From contig JAYKKT010000037.1 of the NCBI GenBank assembly GCA_036023115.1, forward strand, positions 3,223,501-3,287,500: a stretch of DNA of 64,000 nt, given 5' to 3'. Of this stretch, positions 1 to 12,215 are shown in pieces. The stretch's first letter is position 1. Each line of letters begins with the position of its first letter. The notes beneath the pieces are model-generated. The model saw nothing but the letters and a program-made list of their open reading frames with translations, was not told the origin of the DNA and did not search any database. The position numbers and the translations under genes are program-made. This stretch comes from Brasenia schreberi. Its lineage: Eukaryota > Streptophyta > Magnoliopsida > Nymphaeales > Cabombaceae.

Positions 1-112
1 GTGTAACATCTACATCAATTTTTCCATCACTCTGAAAAATTGACCCTAGATATTTAAAACTTTCCTTTTGGGGAATGCAATGTGTGCCAATTTCAATTTT
101 CCTATTTATCAG
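1..112 (-). mobile_element. RTE-type LINE fragment, cut by window edge
   Basis: The reverse complement matches the segment just after the reverse-transcriptase domain of the other RTE copies here (compare 37141-37245 on the minus strand and 42650-42750 on the plus strand), including the stretch encoding FKYLGSIF. Only about 110 bases are in the window. Sequence similarity to other RTE copies ends near 112. Confidence 0.8.
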
Positions 113-184
113 ATACAAAAAATTGAAAACAATAAAACAGAAATTTAAGGAGGAATTGTGGAAATATTGCTCTGAGATTACAAA

Positions 185-375
185 GGCTTCATTGGTTGGG
201 CGGTACTGCGCTTGTCCCCCTTAAGGAAAGTCTCAAGTTCGAATTCATATGAATGAAAAACCCAGCTCGGAGAGATTTACCCCATAGTGAACCGACCTGG
301 CTCCTGGCTAGAACCAGATTAGTGGGGTTCTTGTGGGCTTCCGGATACTTGTGGTTTACAGAAAAAAGTGTAATT
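185..375 (+). mobile_element. Au-like tRNA-derived SINE
   Basis: A tRNA-like pol III promoter is visible: an A-box-like stretch (TTGGTTGGGCGG, about 194-206) and a B-box-like stretch (AAGTTCGAATTC, about 234-245) about 32 bases apart. The body that follows (ACCGACCTGGCTCC, then GGGCTTCCGGATAC) resembles the widespread plant Au SINE as I remember it. No clear target-site duplication was found, so the borders are approximate. Confidence 0.5.
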
Positions 376-637
376 GCTGCAAGATATAATTGTCAAATGG
401 TACTTCACGGCACCAGGATATGTTGAGTTCATATTGGCTGATAAAATTCCACGAATATATTCTCAATATTACTTAAAATATCACCTCTTTTTTTCATGTA
501 ATTAATCATAATTAAACATGCTCGTGTGAGAGATCTTTCTTTCTCATCTTTGAGGTTACAAAATGTAAAATATGTTGCGCACCGTCGAAATCTGCAGAGA
601 AAGCCATCAATTCATGAGCTTATATTCTTGCTCTCAC

Positions 638-2057
638 TCACCATGCACCTGTTTCTTCTCTTGTCAAATTTGCTGCTTCAGTATCACCCTGTGGAAGATG
701 TTGCTTGGCTGACCTCTTGTCCTTCAGTTTGAGACCTTTGCAAGATCTCATATGCGCATCTAACCTCTCCGGATTGAACCTCTTCCCACATTGTCTGAAA
801 AATTCGTAAGATATTTATCATAATTTACAAATTGAGTTGATTAAATAGAGTGATAATCAAATAGTTTACAGTATAATGGCAACACAACCATATTTGACAG
901 AATGTTATGAGAATCGCAAAATTTTGACTTAAAAAACATATTTTCATTAATTGACTTTCTCAAGTGCTTAAGCTACTTTGTGACATATTGCTTATGTAGT
1001 AAGTTGGAGTTAGAATGTTTAGGAGGGCAATTTCGATTTCCCCTGCACGCAAAGAAGCCTGGGTTAGTGAAAATACCACACTGAGAGATGAGTAAATTAC
1101 AACAGTGAGAGCTAAGTAAACTGCAAGAACAAGGTCCTTTTTGAGGTGAATAATATTATTTTAAGTAATGTGGAAATTTTTTCTCAATATAGGATACAAA
1201 GTGTAGTTTGGTGTCCTATGCGTTGCATTAATGTAATAGCCAAAGCACTAGGAACTTGGCAAACAATTCAGCTTATCTGCACAAAGAGAGCCATGGCTCT
1301 CTGGCCAAGCGGCCTTTTCGAATGGAATAAGTGAATATGAGAATTTGTAAAATTAAAATTCTCAAACATATATGAATTCTCGTCACAAAAGTGTTGGAAT
1401 GAAACAGTAACAAATGATCTAGTAGCTTATGTTGAGTTAACTATATTCTATGGAAACCAAGAATGTACGTAGCCGATACAAGAAAAGGCTTGATTGTTGT
1501 TTGTTATAGTATATATATGAATTCCCTTCAGATCCAAGGCCTACGCTTTGGCGTCAGGCAACGGAGAAAGTAGCACCATGGGAATCAAACTTAAGAATCA
1601 GTCTAGCAGCCAGAGCCCTTTTGATTATGTTACACCCCTTGGATGAAATTGAGATGCAAAGAGGAAAACAATTCATCTTACGAGCACGTAGGCTGAGGGA
1701 GAAATGTGCAAACCGAAGCTGGACTTGGATTCCCATCATAAGTTTTCTTTTTCTCAACATGCTTCTGGCTTTTCCTGCAAACAATTATACAAGATTTAGA
1801 AGGGACGGAAACACACACAGATAGAGCTATAGATATGGTGGTGTGATACCACCTATGGTGTCCGCACTTTATTTAGATCACACTGCAGAAATGGTCATGT
1901 TTAGGGTCAATAATTTGTTAAATTTAGTGGAACATGAAAATTGCAATAGTTTTACATCCATTTTATCATCGGTTATTGAGAGATTCTGTGTTAAATTTGG
2001 TCAAAATATGAAACTTTCGGTGTGGGTATGGTTGGACCTGGCATTTGGTGGTAGATC

Positions 2058-2099
<42 letters not shown>

Positions 2100-2707
2100 T
2101 TTTATGTATGTGCGAAGATTGCACTAATAGGAAATTGACATATAGTTATGGTTTCCGATCAAGCATGTATCATTTTCAGTACCATTATCATCCACTTCGG
2201 TGCAATTTTTGTTACACATGGCACGAGGAAAGTTGACGGTTTTGTCTTGGTCCATGTAGAAATAAACCATATCAAATTCCTGCTAGGTTTGTATATTTAT
2301 GGTAGAAACTTTACATTTTAAAACGTTCATGCAAATCTCAACCATTTGTTTGATATAAAAAATTACTTTCTAAATCAAGTCCACCTATAAAAGCATGTGT
2401 AATTTTTAATTTTTAAATCTCGATCATTAATCTCCTTAATGGAACAATTGAGTTTTGTATAAATATTCTTGGATATAAAGTTTTAGTACATTCTGGTTTC
2501 TCTTGATAATCTTATATAAACAAGTCCATTCTTGATCTTTGACATCAATGAAGTGCTAAAAACAATTTACATTTAATGTTACAAAAGTCTAACAATACTT
2601 TTAATTCAAATTTCTATTCTTGATCTAAGAAATTGAGCAGTGAAGATTTTTATGCAAGATTGTGCACTAAAATACATTATACATTTAGCACTACCTTTGT
2701 ACCTACG

Positions 2708-2746
<39 letters not shown>

Positions 2747-5700
2747 ATATATACATCACACATAAACACATACATACGTGTGTGTATATATATATATATA
2801 CGTGTATGTGTGTGTTTTTGAAGGGTCCAATGCATTTCCATAGAAGGGATTTTCACCCTTAAACACAATTAGAAAATGGTCACTAACGGATTATAAGGCA
2901 CGATTAGATAGTTAATCCAGTTGGTTCTACCCTAATTTGTTTCGCCTTTTTTTTTATTGAGTGAAGACCTTGTTTTTTATCTTGCACTGTGTGATCTTAC
3001 CAACATGCACTGCCGTTCATATTCTTCCCTTCCCCATTCTTAACGCTAGAGATTTCCAGACTGGTACTACTCTTAACAGAAGGCTTCTGCATGCTTGGTT
3101 GACATTGAAGAGGCTTCACTGCGGACTCCTTTGTGTCTACCGCTCGGCAACTAAGCAAATCCTTCAAGAAGCGAGAATAAGCACGACTATTCATAGACGA
3201 ACAACCACCCTTTCTTTTAAGACGAGAACCTTTTTTGTTCTTTCTTATCAATCTCTCGTCTTCATCTTCCTCCGTATCTTCCATTTTCGGTGCACCATCA
3301 ACTTCTTCCTTAATCTCTTGCTCTATGACGAACTTCTTTTCGACGTCATTTTCTCTGTTGCTTGCTTCTCTGCTGCTGCAGATCGTCGAGCCGTCGTCCG
3401 TCTGTGACGAATCGGAGAACGAGTCAGCGAGTCCGTAGATGCCAAATGGATTCAGAATATCGTTGGTGGATGTAATGGCTGCAATACTGAGGTGTTCGAG
3501 TTTCTTGTCATCATTGCACCTTGTATCTTCCATTGGCTCGTAACCGGCACGAAGTGTTCTGTGATCGGATAGCTCGCTCATGGTTTTTTCAAGAATCGAA
3601 TCGATCTTTTTCTTCGCCGGGAAGCTGTTTGATCTCTTGGGTTTCCGGTCTGCAACGGCATTGACAAAGCTTGGATGAATCAAGAGTCCCGACAACATGA
3701 GACACAACAAAGAGAACTATGAACATGGTCCGTTCGTGTTCACCAGTAGTAACCTGAAAAGTTTTGCTCCCACACACACACATACATATTTCAGTTTGAC
3801 CTGTTTTCTACACCAAAAGAAAATAACACGATAAAAAGAATGACCCAAAACGCGTAATTGCCATCAACATAACATCCAATACAAACAAGAGACACGTGCA
3901 TATGACCCAAAGAGTCCGTGTTTGTGCCAATACTCAAAGTAACATGCACAATTCTCGTCGGGTTCACTTGATGCTGAAACGACATAAAACACGAAATTCC
4001 CCCCCACCCGCCCCCCCTTGGTTGAAATGTGATGATGAGCACATGAAATGAGCAGCCATCAAGCCATCAATAAGGGGAAAGATCATGTGTGATTAAAGAC
4101 GCTAACCAAATAGTTGGGCACAGACATGGCGGTCCCCGTAACCCGGAACACATAGTTCCAAATCGCTGGTTTTCTCCGAACCAGGAACCAAAAATGAAGA
4201 GGACCAAGTCAGTCTTATTCTGGTTTGGAATTGTTGGTTTTGGTTTCGAGTCCAATTTGAGTTCCAAAACACCTTGAACCAAAAAAAATATAAAAGGGTT
4301 TCAAATTTACATTAAAAAAGGTAAAAAAACCTGTGGTTTGAAACCACCTGTTCCGGCTCCCTGAAAGATAAAACTGGAACCGAACAGGGTGATTCCTTCC
4401 TGGTTCTAGGTTTACTTCAGCAGGTTCTGGTTCAAGCCAGTTCCTAGCCAGGAACCACTGGACTTATTCTAAACTAGCCATGTATTGTATAGTTGGGCAT
4501 GCCACAAGCAAAGATCTTATAGCCTTACTGACTATGAGTTGAATAAGTTGTGACCTCTTTAGATCTTTTTGTGTTATTCCAGTGGTTGGAGAAAGGAATG
4601 ACGCCCTATACATCTAGCAGGTTTGAATCCTTTTTAAAAGAAGCATACATGTCACGAATCATATTTTGAAAGACAATTTAATATAGTAAACCATCCATGT
4701 CGACCATATAAAAGATTGGTTTGATCAAACAATCATGTCAAATATATCCTCGATGATTTCAACCATCCGATAAAAAATATATGTTTGTTTTTATCTCAAT
4801 CATATTAAAAGTATATTTCTAATTCATAGAAGCATTATTAAAAAATTATTATTTTTTATCTCAATCATCTATTTCTTTGATTGGACGGTTAAAATTAGTA
4901 AAGATAATTGCTTATTCACATAATCAACAAGCTCTCTATGTTTACATATGAGTTGTTAGACTCTCATTCATTTAGACTCTTCTTGACAATATGTATCTTG
5001 GATAGACAATTTAAATTAAAAAAATAAAAATAGTTTTTTCAAAAAACAATCCATACTTTTTACTTTTTTTATAGTTTGAAAAGATTATAACATGAATAAA
5101 AGTCTAACAACTCTCATTCTTTCTCTCTCTCTCTTTATATATACATACGATTCAAAATATTCTTAATTAGAATATGTATAAGTGAGATCCGCAACGACTT
5201 CTTCCTACCTATTTAGGTGAGGAAACACAGTGGTAGAGCTAAAGATGAGTCTGTTGTCGGTTGGGGTGTCCAAATGTCTGATTTGAAAGTAAGTGAGATC
5301 CACAACGACTTCTTCCTACCTATTTAGGTGAGGAAAAACAGTGGTAGAGCTAAAGATGAGTCTCTGTTGTCGGTTGGGGTGTCCAAATGTCTGATTTGAA
5401 AGCCTGAAGTAGCTGTTGCTGTAGGAGTACCTAAACATTATTCTCAAAATTTCAGGCAGTTGACTTGAACCCCCCAGTTACATGTGGACCCGGCAAGAAT
5501 AATTATAATACGAGAAGCACATAAAGGTAAATAATAGCCTAAGAAGTATTACCTTTAGATATCAAATGACTCGTTTTTTTATGATTTCACTGTTTCAACT
5601 ACCAACCATCACCTTCTACTGTTTTACTACTGCTCAAAACCGTTTTCAAACAACTGCTTCTAATCACCAAAAACTACTTAAATAAAACCACCTACATATA

Positions 5701-6923
5701 AATATTTAAAACCTTTTAAAGTGGTTTTGACAGTAACTGCAGCGATTTTAATTGGTGGAAGACAGTTCTGGACCGTGAAGAAGCTATGGGAGGTGATGCA
5801 ACTTAAATAAATAGAAGAGAGAAAAGAAAAAGAAGAATAAGAGGATTCACCAGGTGAAGAAGTCGCAGACTTTTCAGAACCCTTGAGGACGTATTCTTTA
5901 TCTGTTATGGGGTTAATCACATCATTGTCCTGTAAGTCCTGCCATATGTAACCTGTCTTGTACCTCCTACAAAAGTTTGCGTAACACTGGGGAATAAAAA
6001 CTCAAAAATTGAAACGATAGGGAAGAAAAAAAGAGTAGAGGTAAAAGATCACGCATCATAACTAGCAGCTCGTTCCGTCTACCTCGTTTTTTTCACAGGA
6101 GAACATTACAATAATTGCATAATTTTTGGATCCTAAATTTCTTGCAGAACAGAAACATGTAGTATGCATATTGTGCTGCCTCTTATGTAGTTCAAACAAC
6201 AGGTGAACTTCTGTTTGCTTTTTGTTGCGTTTTAGATTGGATGAAGGATACTAAAAGATTTGGAATGGTTGCATTCAGTGGTAGTCTAAAATTTCAGTAT
6301 CCACGATACAATAAACACAAAGTAGGAGCAGAATATGCATTGATTTGCAGCTCTAACCATAGGTTTTCCTCTCGAATAAACTAATCATACCTTTTATAAG
6401 ACCAAGAAAAGTTGTTCGGCATCTCCTTCCCTCGCACATCCGAAAGCCATCGCTTGACATCTGCAAAACGTTGTGAAGCAAAGGATCATAATTAAGATTG
6501 TATGTACACAATATCAAATTCAAACTTCCTAAACATGAGATTTGATGGTAGCACACAGCGACGATAACAACGATATCAAAGATTCAAACGGTATAAGAAT
6601 TTCATCTTTTGGGCTAGCAGACACCAACCTATCAGTATATAGACGAAAAAAAACTTATCTGAATGCCTCTATTTTACAGAGAAAGCGAGTCAGAGAGGGT
6701 GGTATTCCACCCTTTTTTTTTCTTTGCCCCCAACATTGCCAACTTAGATTAGAGATGATCAATTACCCTTCAACCTGACTCCGCCGAGATCAGAGTGATG
6801 AACCCGAATGAGGTGAGGATGTTCGATCCTTCCTTTCCGGCTCAAGAAATAAATAATCTGAAGGATCTCTTCATCGGCATTAATCCGATCATCAATGGAG
6901 TCCATCATCTCCGATTCCGGCAT
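638..6923 (-). CDS. SOSEKI-like polarity protein (DUF966 / DIX-like domain), 5 exons found, possibly one missing or broken
   Basis: Plant SOSEKI proteins form polar edge assemblies through an N-terminal DIX-like domain. Exons found: 6923-6767, 6460-6391, 5966-5851, 3649 to about 2995, and 794-638. The ATG at 6923 directly follows an in-frame TGA. Exons 1-3 give the DIX-like domain, with [35 protein letters not shown] and EYVLKGSE. Exon phases 1, 2 and 1 agree at every junction through exon 4. Exon 4 carries the conserved [12 protein letters not shown] motif. Exon 5 carries a C-terminal zinc-finger-like QCGKRF...HMRSCKG motif and stops at 640-638. Exon 4 reads into TGGTAA, which is also a good donor (GTAAGA); joining that donor directly to exon 5 creates TGA. 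So an intermediate exon is missed, exon 4 is terminal, or the gene is damaged. Intron 3 (2.2 kb) holds repeats. Family call is strong; the 3' structure is uncertain. Confidence 0.85.
1000..2630. other. Putative intron or 3' flank of the SOSEKI gene, no recognised gene
   Basis: AT-rich sequence without a recognised domain. Short open frames exist on both strands around 1554-1824 and 1843-2127 but resemble nothing I know and overlap each other. A (TG)n tract lies at 2067-2097. If exon 5 belongs to the same transcript as exon 4, this is intronic and could hide a short exon. Confidence 0.5.
2067..2097. repeat. (TG)n microsatellite
   Basis: About 15 uninterrupted TG units preceded by a short (TA)n run. 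Confidence 0.95.
2707..2816. repeat. Compound (TA)n/(TG)n microsatellite
   Basis: Alternating TA and TG blocks with short CACA interruptions. This tract explains the spurious Ile-Tyr and Cys-Val open frames on both strands. Confidence 0.9.
4100..4485. mobile_element. Word-rich GGTTC/GAACC element, probably non-autonomous hAT-like
   Basis: The stretch is dense in GGTTC, GAACC, CCAGGAACC and their complements, with a left edge AGTTGGGCACAG like known hAT termini. It lies in intron 3 of the SOSEKI gene. Similar word-rich patches occur at 20720-20945 and 26020-26135. The right terminus and a target-site duplication were not resolved. Confidence 0.45.
4578..4640 (+). mobile_element. SINE head fragment (tRNA-like A and B boxes)
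   Basis: CAGTGGTTGGAGA (A-box-like, from 4580) and AGGTTTGAATCC (B-box-like, ending 4630) are about 32 bases apart, as in tRNA-derived SINEs. The body is short or degraded. It lies in intron 3 of the SOSEKI gene. Confidence 0.35.
5179..5402. repeat. Tandem duplication of a 111-113 bp unit
   Basis: Unit 1 is 5179-5289 and unit 2 is 5290-5402. They differ by a few substitutions (GATCCGC versus GATCCAC, GGAAACAC versus GGAAAAAC) and a 2-base insertion (GTCTCTG). The near identity indicates a recent duplication inside SOSEKI intron 3. Confidence 0.95.
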
Positions 6924-7305
6924 TCAGCCAAGCACAGTTTCTCCAGACCGGCACAATTGCGATGAGGTAAGTCAATAATTACTTCTTCAATACTGTTGAA
7001 GAATACGGTTAACCACTGAAGGGGCCGCATGCAATATTAAATGGGCCAATAAACAACGCTTCGCTATATGGAAAGAAGTTTCCAAAGAGCCTTAAATGCC
7101 TAACAAATTCTAAAAACCGCCTTATTCAACAACTAAATTGCAGTGCCACGGTTATAACCGTCATTCTCTTATCTTTAATGGTTTATGATTAGATGGGAGG
7201 TTGAAGCCTTATGCATGTCATGGGTATCAAACTCATGATTGGACCACTTAGCCATCTCGTAGCTATTGCTCTTTGTACACCTTTAATGTTTTGTTTGGTA
7301 GTTTT
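6924..7305. other. SOSEKI upstream region, no gene seen
   Basis: This is the 5' flank of the minus-strand SOSEKI gene, reaching to the Copia element. A degraded SINE-like motif is seen on the minus strand at about 7195-7245 (GATGGCTAAGTGG, then GAGTTTGATACC). No core promoter element was assigned. Confidence 0.4.
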
Positions 7306-7560
7306 TGTTGGAGTCCAGTTCTAATAGGTGGTGCGGTTCTTGAGTAATTAACACTTGAGATATCAAAGTTAACACCTTAAAATGAAGTAGTTAATACTTG
7401 AGAGATCAAATTTAACACCTTAAAAAGAAGGTTAGGATAGTGTTATTCTTCAAGGCATGATAAATATTAATCTTTACATTTATTTATCACCTCCGGTATC
7501 AAGCAACCGAATGCAATGGATCCCGACAACCATAAGTTTTGACCATATCAAAATTTCATG
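7306..7560 (-). repeat. Left (3') LTR of Copia element, truncated
   Basis: Shares its first 250 or so bases with the right LTR (TGGAGT, ATAGGTGG, GTTCTTGAGTA, AGGTTAGGATA), with an extra partial repeat of the ACTTGAG...TTAACACC segment. Confidence 0.7.
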
Positions 7561-9981
7561 AAGGAGATTTCTTAACCATTATGCTGTTCCTTTTAAGTAT
7601 TTTAATACTTTGAACGGCATAATCGCTGGTGGTCCTTACTTGGATTGCTTGTATAATGACTTAGTTTTCCAACAACATAAGCAATAGTCAAGTACATGTC
7701 ATAATATACATCAAGCATCCAATTATTTTTTTGCATAATCTTGTTTGTTACCGTAACCTGACATCCACCTTTATTTGGTACTAATTTAATGTTCGAGTCA
7801 AAAGGTGTAGCAACAGGATGACAATCAAATTGATCAAATTTATTTAATACCTTTTCTATGTAATGACATTGTGATAGTGTAGACCACTACCATCTTTAGT
7901 TATTTTTGATACCCTAGGATCACAACTACTCCCACATCTTTCATGTCAAAATTACTAGACAATAATCTCTTAAAGTGTTTTCTACTTCATCTAAATCAAT
8001 GCCAAAGATTAGCATATTATCTACATATAAACAAATCATGACTCCTTTTCCATTATGAAATTACTGTATACACATTTGTCAAATTCATTTATTTTATATC
8101 CATTAGCAAGAAAGAACAACTCATCAAATTTTTATGCCATTGATTATAGGGCTCGCTTTAAAGTCCATACAAGACTTAACTAGTTTATAAACTTTATTTT
8201 CTTGACTTGGAATTACAAACCCATGTAAGGTTGCTTCATATACACCTCCTCATCTAACTTTTCATTTAGGAATGTTGTTTTAACATCCATTTGATGAATA
8301 CAAACTTATAGATGGAAGCAAGTGCCAAAGCACTCTAATTATAGCAATTCTTGCTACATGTGCATATGTATCAAAATAGTCAACTCTCTTTCTTTTGTAT
8401 AAACCCCTTAGTAAGCAACTTGTATTAATTGCCTTAAATTTATCAATGTTTCATCTTTCATTTTTTTTTTGAAAAATCTACTTACGACTCAATAGGCTTT
8501 GGAACCAGGTGAGAGATCTACTAATTTTCAAGTTTTATTCCTATTATTGAGCCCATTTCATCTTGTATTGATTATTTCCAAAAAAGCAGTGATCTTGAGA
8601 CTTCATTTCCTTTTCAAATGTTATTGGATCACTTTTCATATTATAGCATAATGGTGCATGACTATCTATAAAGTCTCTTGTTCCTTCAACTAGGAACATA
8701 AATAAATTGTCCATAAGTTTTTATCTTTTCTAGCTCTTTTTACTTCTTCTAGGCTCAAAACTTTCTAATGTATCTTTATTTGGTACATTATTTACCTGGA
8801 TCATGTTCATCTCTATTAAAATAAACATTATCTTTGGGTCTTGGAATCGAGTTAAACTTATTTTTTTAAAAATTGCATCTTACTCGTATTCATAGAGTAT
8901 GAGTCATTGATTCAATTACTAGGAATGTATATGTTATGCTATTTTCATCATATTCTAAGAAGATACATTCAATTCCTTTTCTTACCAAATTTCTTCCTTT
9001 TTTAGTTCAGAAACTTTTACTATTACTCTACATCCCCAAACTTTAAGATAGTTGAGATTTGGATTTCTTTTCTCTAGAGTTCATATGGGTTCATCTTGTT
9101 CCTTTTATTTGGAACTCTACTTAAAATATAATAAGTTGTTAATTTAGCTTCACCCAAATAGCCTTATGCTATAGTAAAATAGGATAATATGACATTTACC
9201 ATTTCTTCCAACACCCTATTTTTTCCTTTCAATCACACCACTTTTATTATAGGGAATATGGTGCAGCTTGTTTAATGTATTATTACAGTGGACTCAAAGA
9301 AATTTGGATAATAGTATTCTCCTCCTCTATAAGACTTTACACTTTTAATGAAAGTCTCGTGTTCAAGTTCTACTTTAGCCTTAAAAAATCTTAAACTTAT
9401 CTAACACTTCATCTTTTGAAGGCATTAAATATATATAACAGTACCTAGTGCAATCATCTATGAATGTTACAAAGTATTTCTTACGTACCTATAGTAAAGG
9501 CTAAATATGCAAATCACATATATCGAATGTATTAAGTCTAACACTTTCTATTCTTGAAATGGAAGCCTGGTTATTTTTGTTAGCATACAAGTTGTCAGGA
9601 ATCTTTCTAAGTTTCTACTTGATTTCAGAATCAAACCGAATTTCATCATATCATCTAATTTTCTAAAATTAACATGTCTTGAATGATTATGCCATAAATC
9701 AAAAGACTCAACAATAGCCAGTAAATATCACTATTATTAATAACATTTAGTTTGAACATATTCTCACAAAGATACCTCTTTCCTACAACATGCCTCCTCT
9801 AGTAAGGATAAACTTGTTTCTCTCAAACACAAAGCTAAACCCATACTTATTAAGCAAGTAGGAACATAAAATAAATTCTTTCTAACATATCGGTCCATAT
9901 TATACATCGCTTAAAGTAAGTACTTCTAGAAGTGAATTCTAGTTCCATAACCCTTTGCCCTTAACTTGGATAGTTGAAGCA

Positions 9982-10245
9982 TTACCCATGTACTCTACTT
10001 TTAACATCTTCCACTATGTACCTCACTTCAAGTTTGTCCCATAAGTCCTTCAAACATGTTGATATTTGATAGGTGTCAAATAAGACATCTGACATATTGT
10101 TGAGAATGTGATTCATGCAAATATAATCGTCGTTATCCCACTTTTGTTGTTTGCAGGCTTTTTCAAGAGTCTCATTCTCCTTCTCTTCCATCCTTGATAC
10201 AGTGAGACTATACATAGCCTTCAGTATGGTAAGAAAAAAATACAT
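9982..10245 (-). pseudogene. Copia gag remnant
   Basis: An 87-codon frame has the conserved Copia gag pattern of a lone W, then a GHILN..SD..F-like block, then an LWD..E..Y block. It is truncated and followed by stop codons. It lies next to the right LTR, as expected for a minus-strand element. Confidence 0.75.
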
Positions 10246-10353
10246 CTTCTTTTACCACCATAAGAAATTATTGCCATAAAATCAATCAACGTGATAAATT
10301 CAGATGTCATTTCTTGAAGGGACAGTCATTTTCACAAAACTAAAGCTAAAGAT

Positions 10354-11232
10354 TATTGGAGTTGAGCTCTTATAGGTGGCATAGTTCTTGAGTAGTTGGC
10401 ACTCAAGAGATCAAATTTAATACCTTGAAAAGAGGGTTAGGATACCACTATTCTTTGAGTGTCAGAAACACTAACTTTTAAGTTTATTTACCCTTACTAG
10501 TATAAAATAACCAAATACAATAGACCCCAGCAAACACCTTCAGAATGCAATGAAGACCCTTAGTTCGTCTTGCACAAACATAGTTGAGTGGTAGACAAAT
10601 CAATAAAGCAAAGATGTTGATGTTGCAATCCCAATTAGCGCTACAATTGGACTTGAAAGCTCTCTTGGGAACTAAGTTGAAAAGGACTGACATAATGAGG
10701 GAAAAGTTGGATGAACCTTGTTTACAATACCACTATATATAGACATGGTGAAGATGTAACTCGTGATATATTACTAATGAGCATAATTGTCACTCAAGTA
10801 AGTGACTCTTAATGTTATACCATGATGCTAAATGCTTAAGTATTACATTTATTTCATGTGCTACTAATGAACACATATCACTCAAGTAAATGGGTCTTTA
10901 TACCAGCTGAAAATTTCTCAAGAATTATAACCATTACATGTGTTACTAATGGAAACAATTATCACTTAAAAAAATGACTCTTAATCCCACAACATGTATA
11001 AAAAAGACTCAAGTTATAACCACTACATGTGTTACTAATGAGCACAATTATCACTTAAGAAAGTAACTATTAATGCCACAAACATGGCTAGAAATGTTAA
11101 TAAATTTTATCTACTACATATGCTACTAATAAACATAATTACCACTTAAGTAAGTAGCTATTATTTCCATAATATGCTCCACCATAACCTTCACTAAATA
11201 TATATTTTGGTATTTTGAAAATACACCCAACA
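10354..11232 (-). repeat. Right (5') LTR of Copia element
   Basis: About 880 bp starting TTGGAGTTGAG and ending CACCCAACA. It contains an internal tandem array (see 10771-11210). Confidence 0.7.
10771..11210. repeat. Five ~88-bp tandem repeats inside the Copia LTR
   Basis: Units begin at about 10771, 10861, 10943, 11032 and 11123, each with a TACTAATG-like start followed by ACAATTATCACTTAAG and GTGACTCTTAAT variants. Spacing is 82-91 bases. The units are diverged. Confidence 0.8.
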
Positions 11233-11424
11233 ATTTTCATATAGGTTTTATTAGGATGTTTCTTTTATACTAATAGTCTCTTTGAGACCGGGGCCGGTGC
11301 TCTTTTTTTTGTTACAAGAGAAGGCCGAAGCCTCTCCCACTCCCACTCCCACACATGCATTATGAGAGTCAAACTCTCCATCAACAGCAACAGTGCTAAA
11401 GAGCTGCTAATGCTATGGGCAATT

Positions 11425-11690
11425 TATAGACCTCTTTTGAGGATTCCGATCTTAAAAAAGAATTGATAGCTTGTGCTTCTTCAATTATCATTTCAACGAT
11501 CAACTTCTCCCATAATGATATCTATACTACCTAGTATTGTCATAATATCAGCCAATTTCATTCTTTTAACTAGCTGAGGACAAAGAATGTAACCTAAGAA
11601 ATCTTTTATTTGTTGAGAACTTCACCTAGAGACCTCCTGTCCGCTTTATTGTCATAATGACCAACCACTACAACAAAGTGGTATTACAGT
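11425..11690 (-). pseudogene. Nuclear insertion of plastid DNA: ndhH 3' end and ndhA 5' end
   Basis: On the minus strand a frame reads [20 protein letters not shown] and then IIMGEVDR stop, the C-terminus of plastid NdhH. Right after it comes an ATG with the NdhA start, including AINSF and SES-KEV. This is the native plastid order. It degrades within about 15 codons of NdhA and upstream in NdhH. It is a nuclear plastid insertion (NUPT), not a functional gene. Confidence 0.85.
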
Positions 11691-11699
11691 GACAGCCAT

Positions 11700-12136
11700 T
11701 GCATAATCCAATGGTCCAAGATTGTCATCTTGGTGGTGCTAATTCAAGGTTTATATTGGTACCCAAACAAACATTGACAAGTCTTTTTTGTAGCTTTTGC
11801 CAAATTCAGCGCTTATGCTGTCAATTCAATTACACACCATCATGTTCAATCTTTATGGAAAGTGTCACAAAAAAATGTTTTGTTATAATGAACTAAGATT
11901 CTATTCTACAATTTCAATAAGATGTGGGCACTCAAATGAAATTCAGAAAACATCAAGCCCCTTTTCGGATAGCACGTTAGAAGCTGAGGACTTACAATGG
12001 TGTTTTTCTTTTTCCATTGTCTCCGTTAGAGGATAAATTTCGTCGGTTAAAGAAATAGTTGACCTTTTCACCACACCTGATGTTGGTGTGCCTCCTCCCT
12101 CTGCGCTCAACTTTTCCTGACAACCACAATCACCCC

Positions 12137-12215
<79 letters not shown>

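Larger units (their letters stand above)
7306..11232 (-). mobile_element. Decayed Copia LTR retrotransposon
   Basis: Direct LTR copies start TGTTGGAGT near 7306 and TTGGAGT near 10356. They share GTTCTTGAGTA and GGTTAGGATA. The right copy ends CACCCAACA at 11232. Flanks GTTTT (7301-7305) and ATTTT (11233-11237) could be a diverged 5-bp target-site duplication. Between the LTRs, minus-strand frames give a gag fragment (10245-9982; HILNNMSD and ELWD-like motifs), integrase-region remnants and reverse transcriptase (about 8450-7600; EEVYMKQP, KSLYGLK-like). Many stops and frameshifts make it dead. The left LTR is truncated at about 250 bp against about 880 bp for the right. Confidence 0.85.

Noticed and set aside
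2633..2868. Tyr-Ile and Cys-Val rich open frames on both strands
   Set aside because: Products of the (TA)n/(TG)n tract, no conserved sequence.
5179..5402. CRISPR-like direct repeat
   Set aside because: Only two adjacent units of 111-113 bp without spacers, in a plant intron.
7190..7250. Minus-strand A-box/B-box-like pair, possible SINE
   Set aside because: The two boxes are only about 11 bases apart, too close for an intact pol III promoter; at most a deleted SINE head, noted within the SOSEKI upstream entry.
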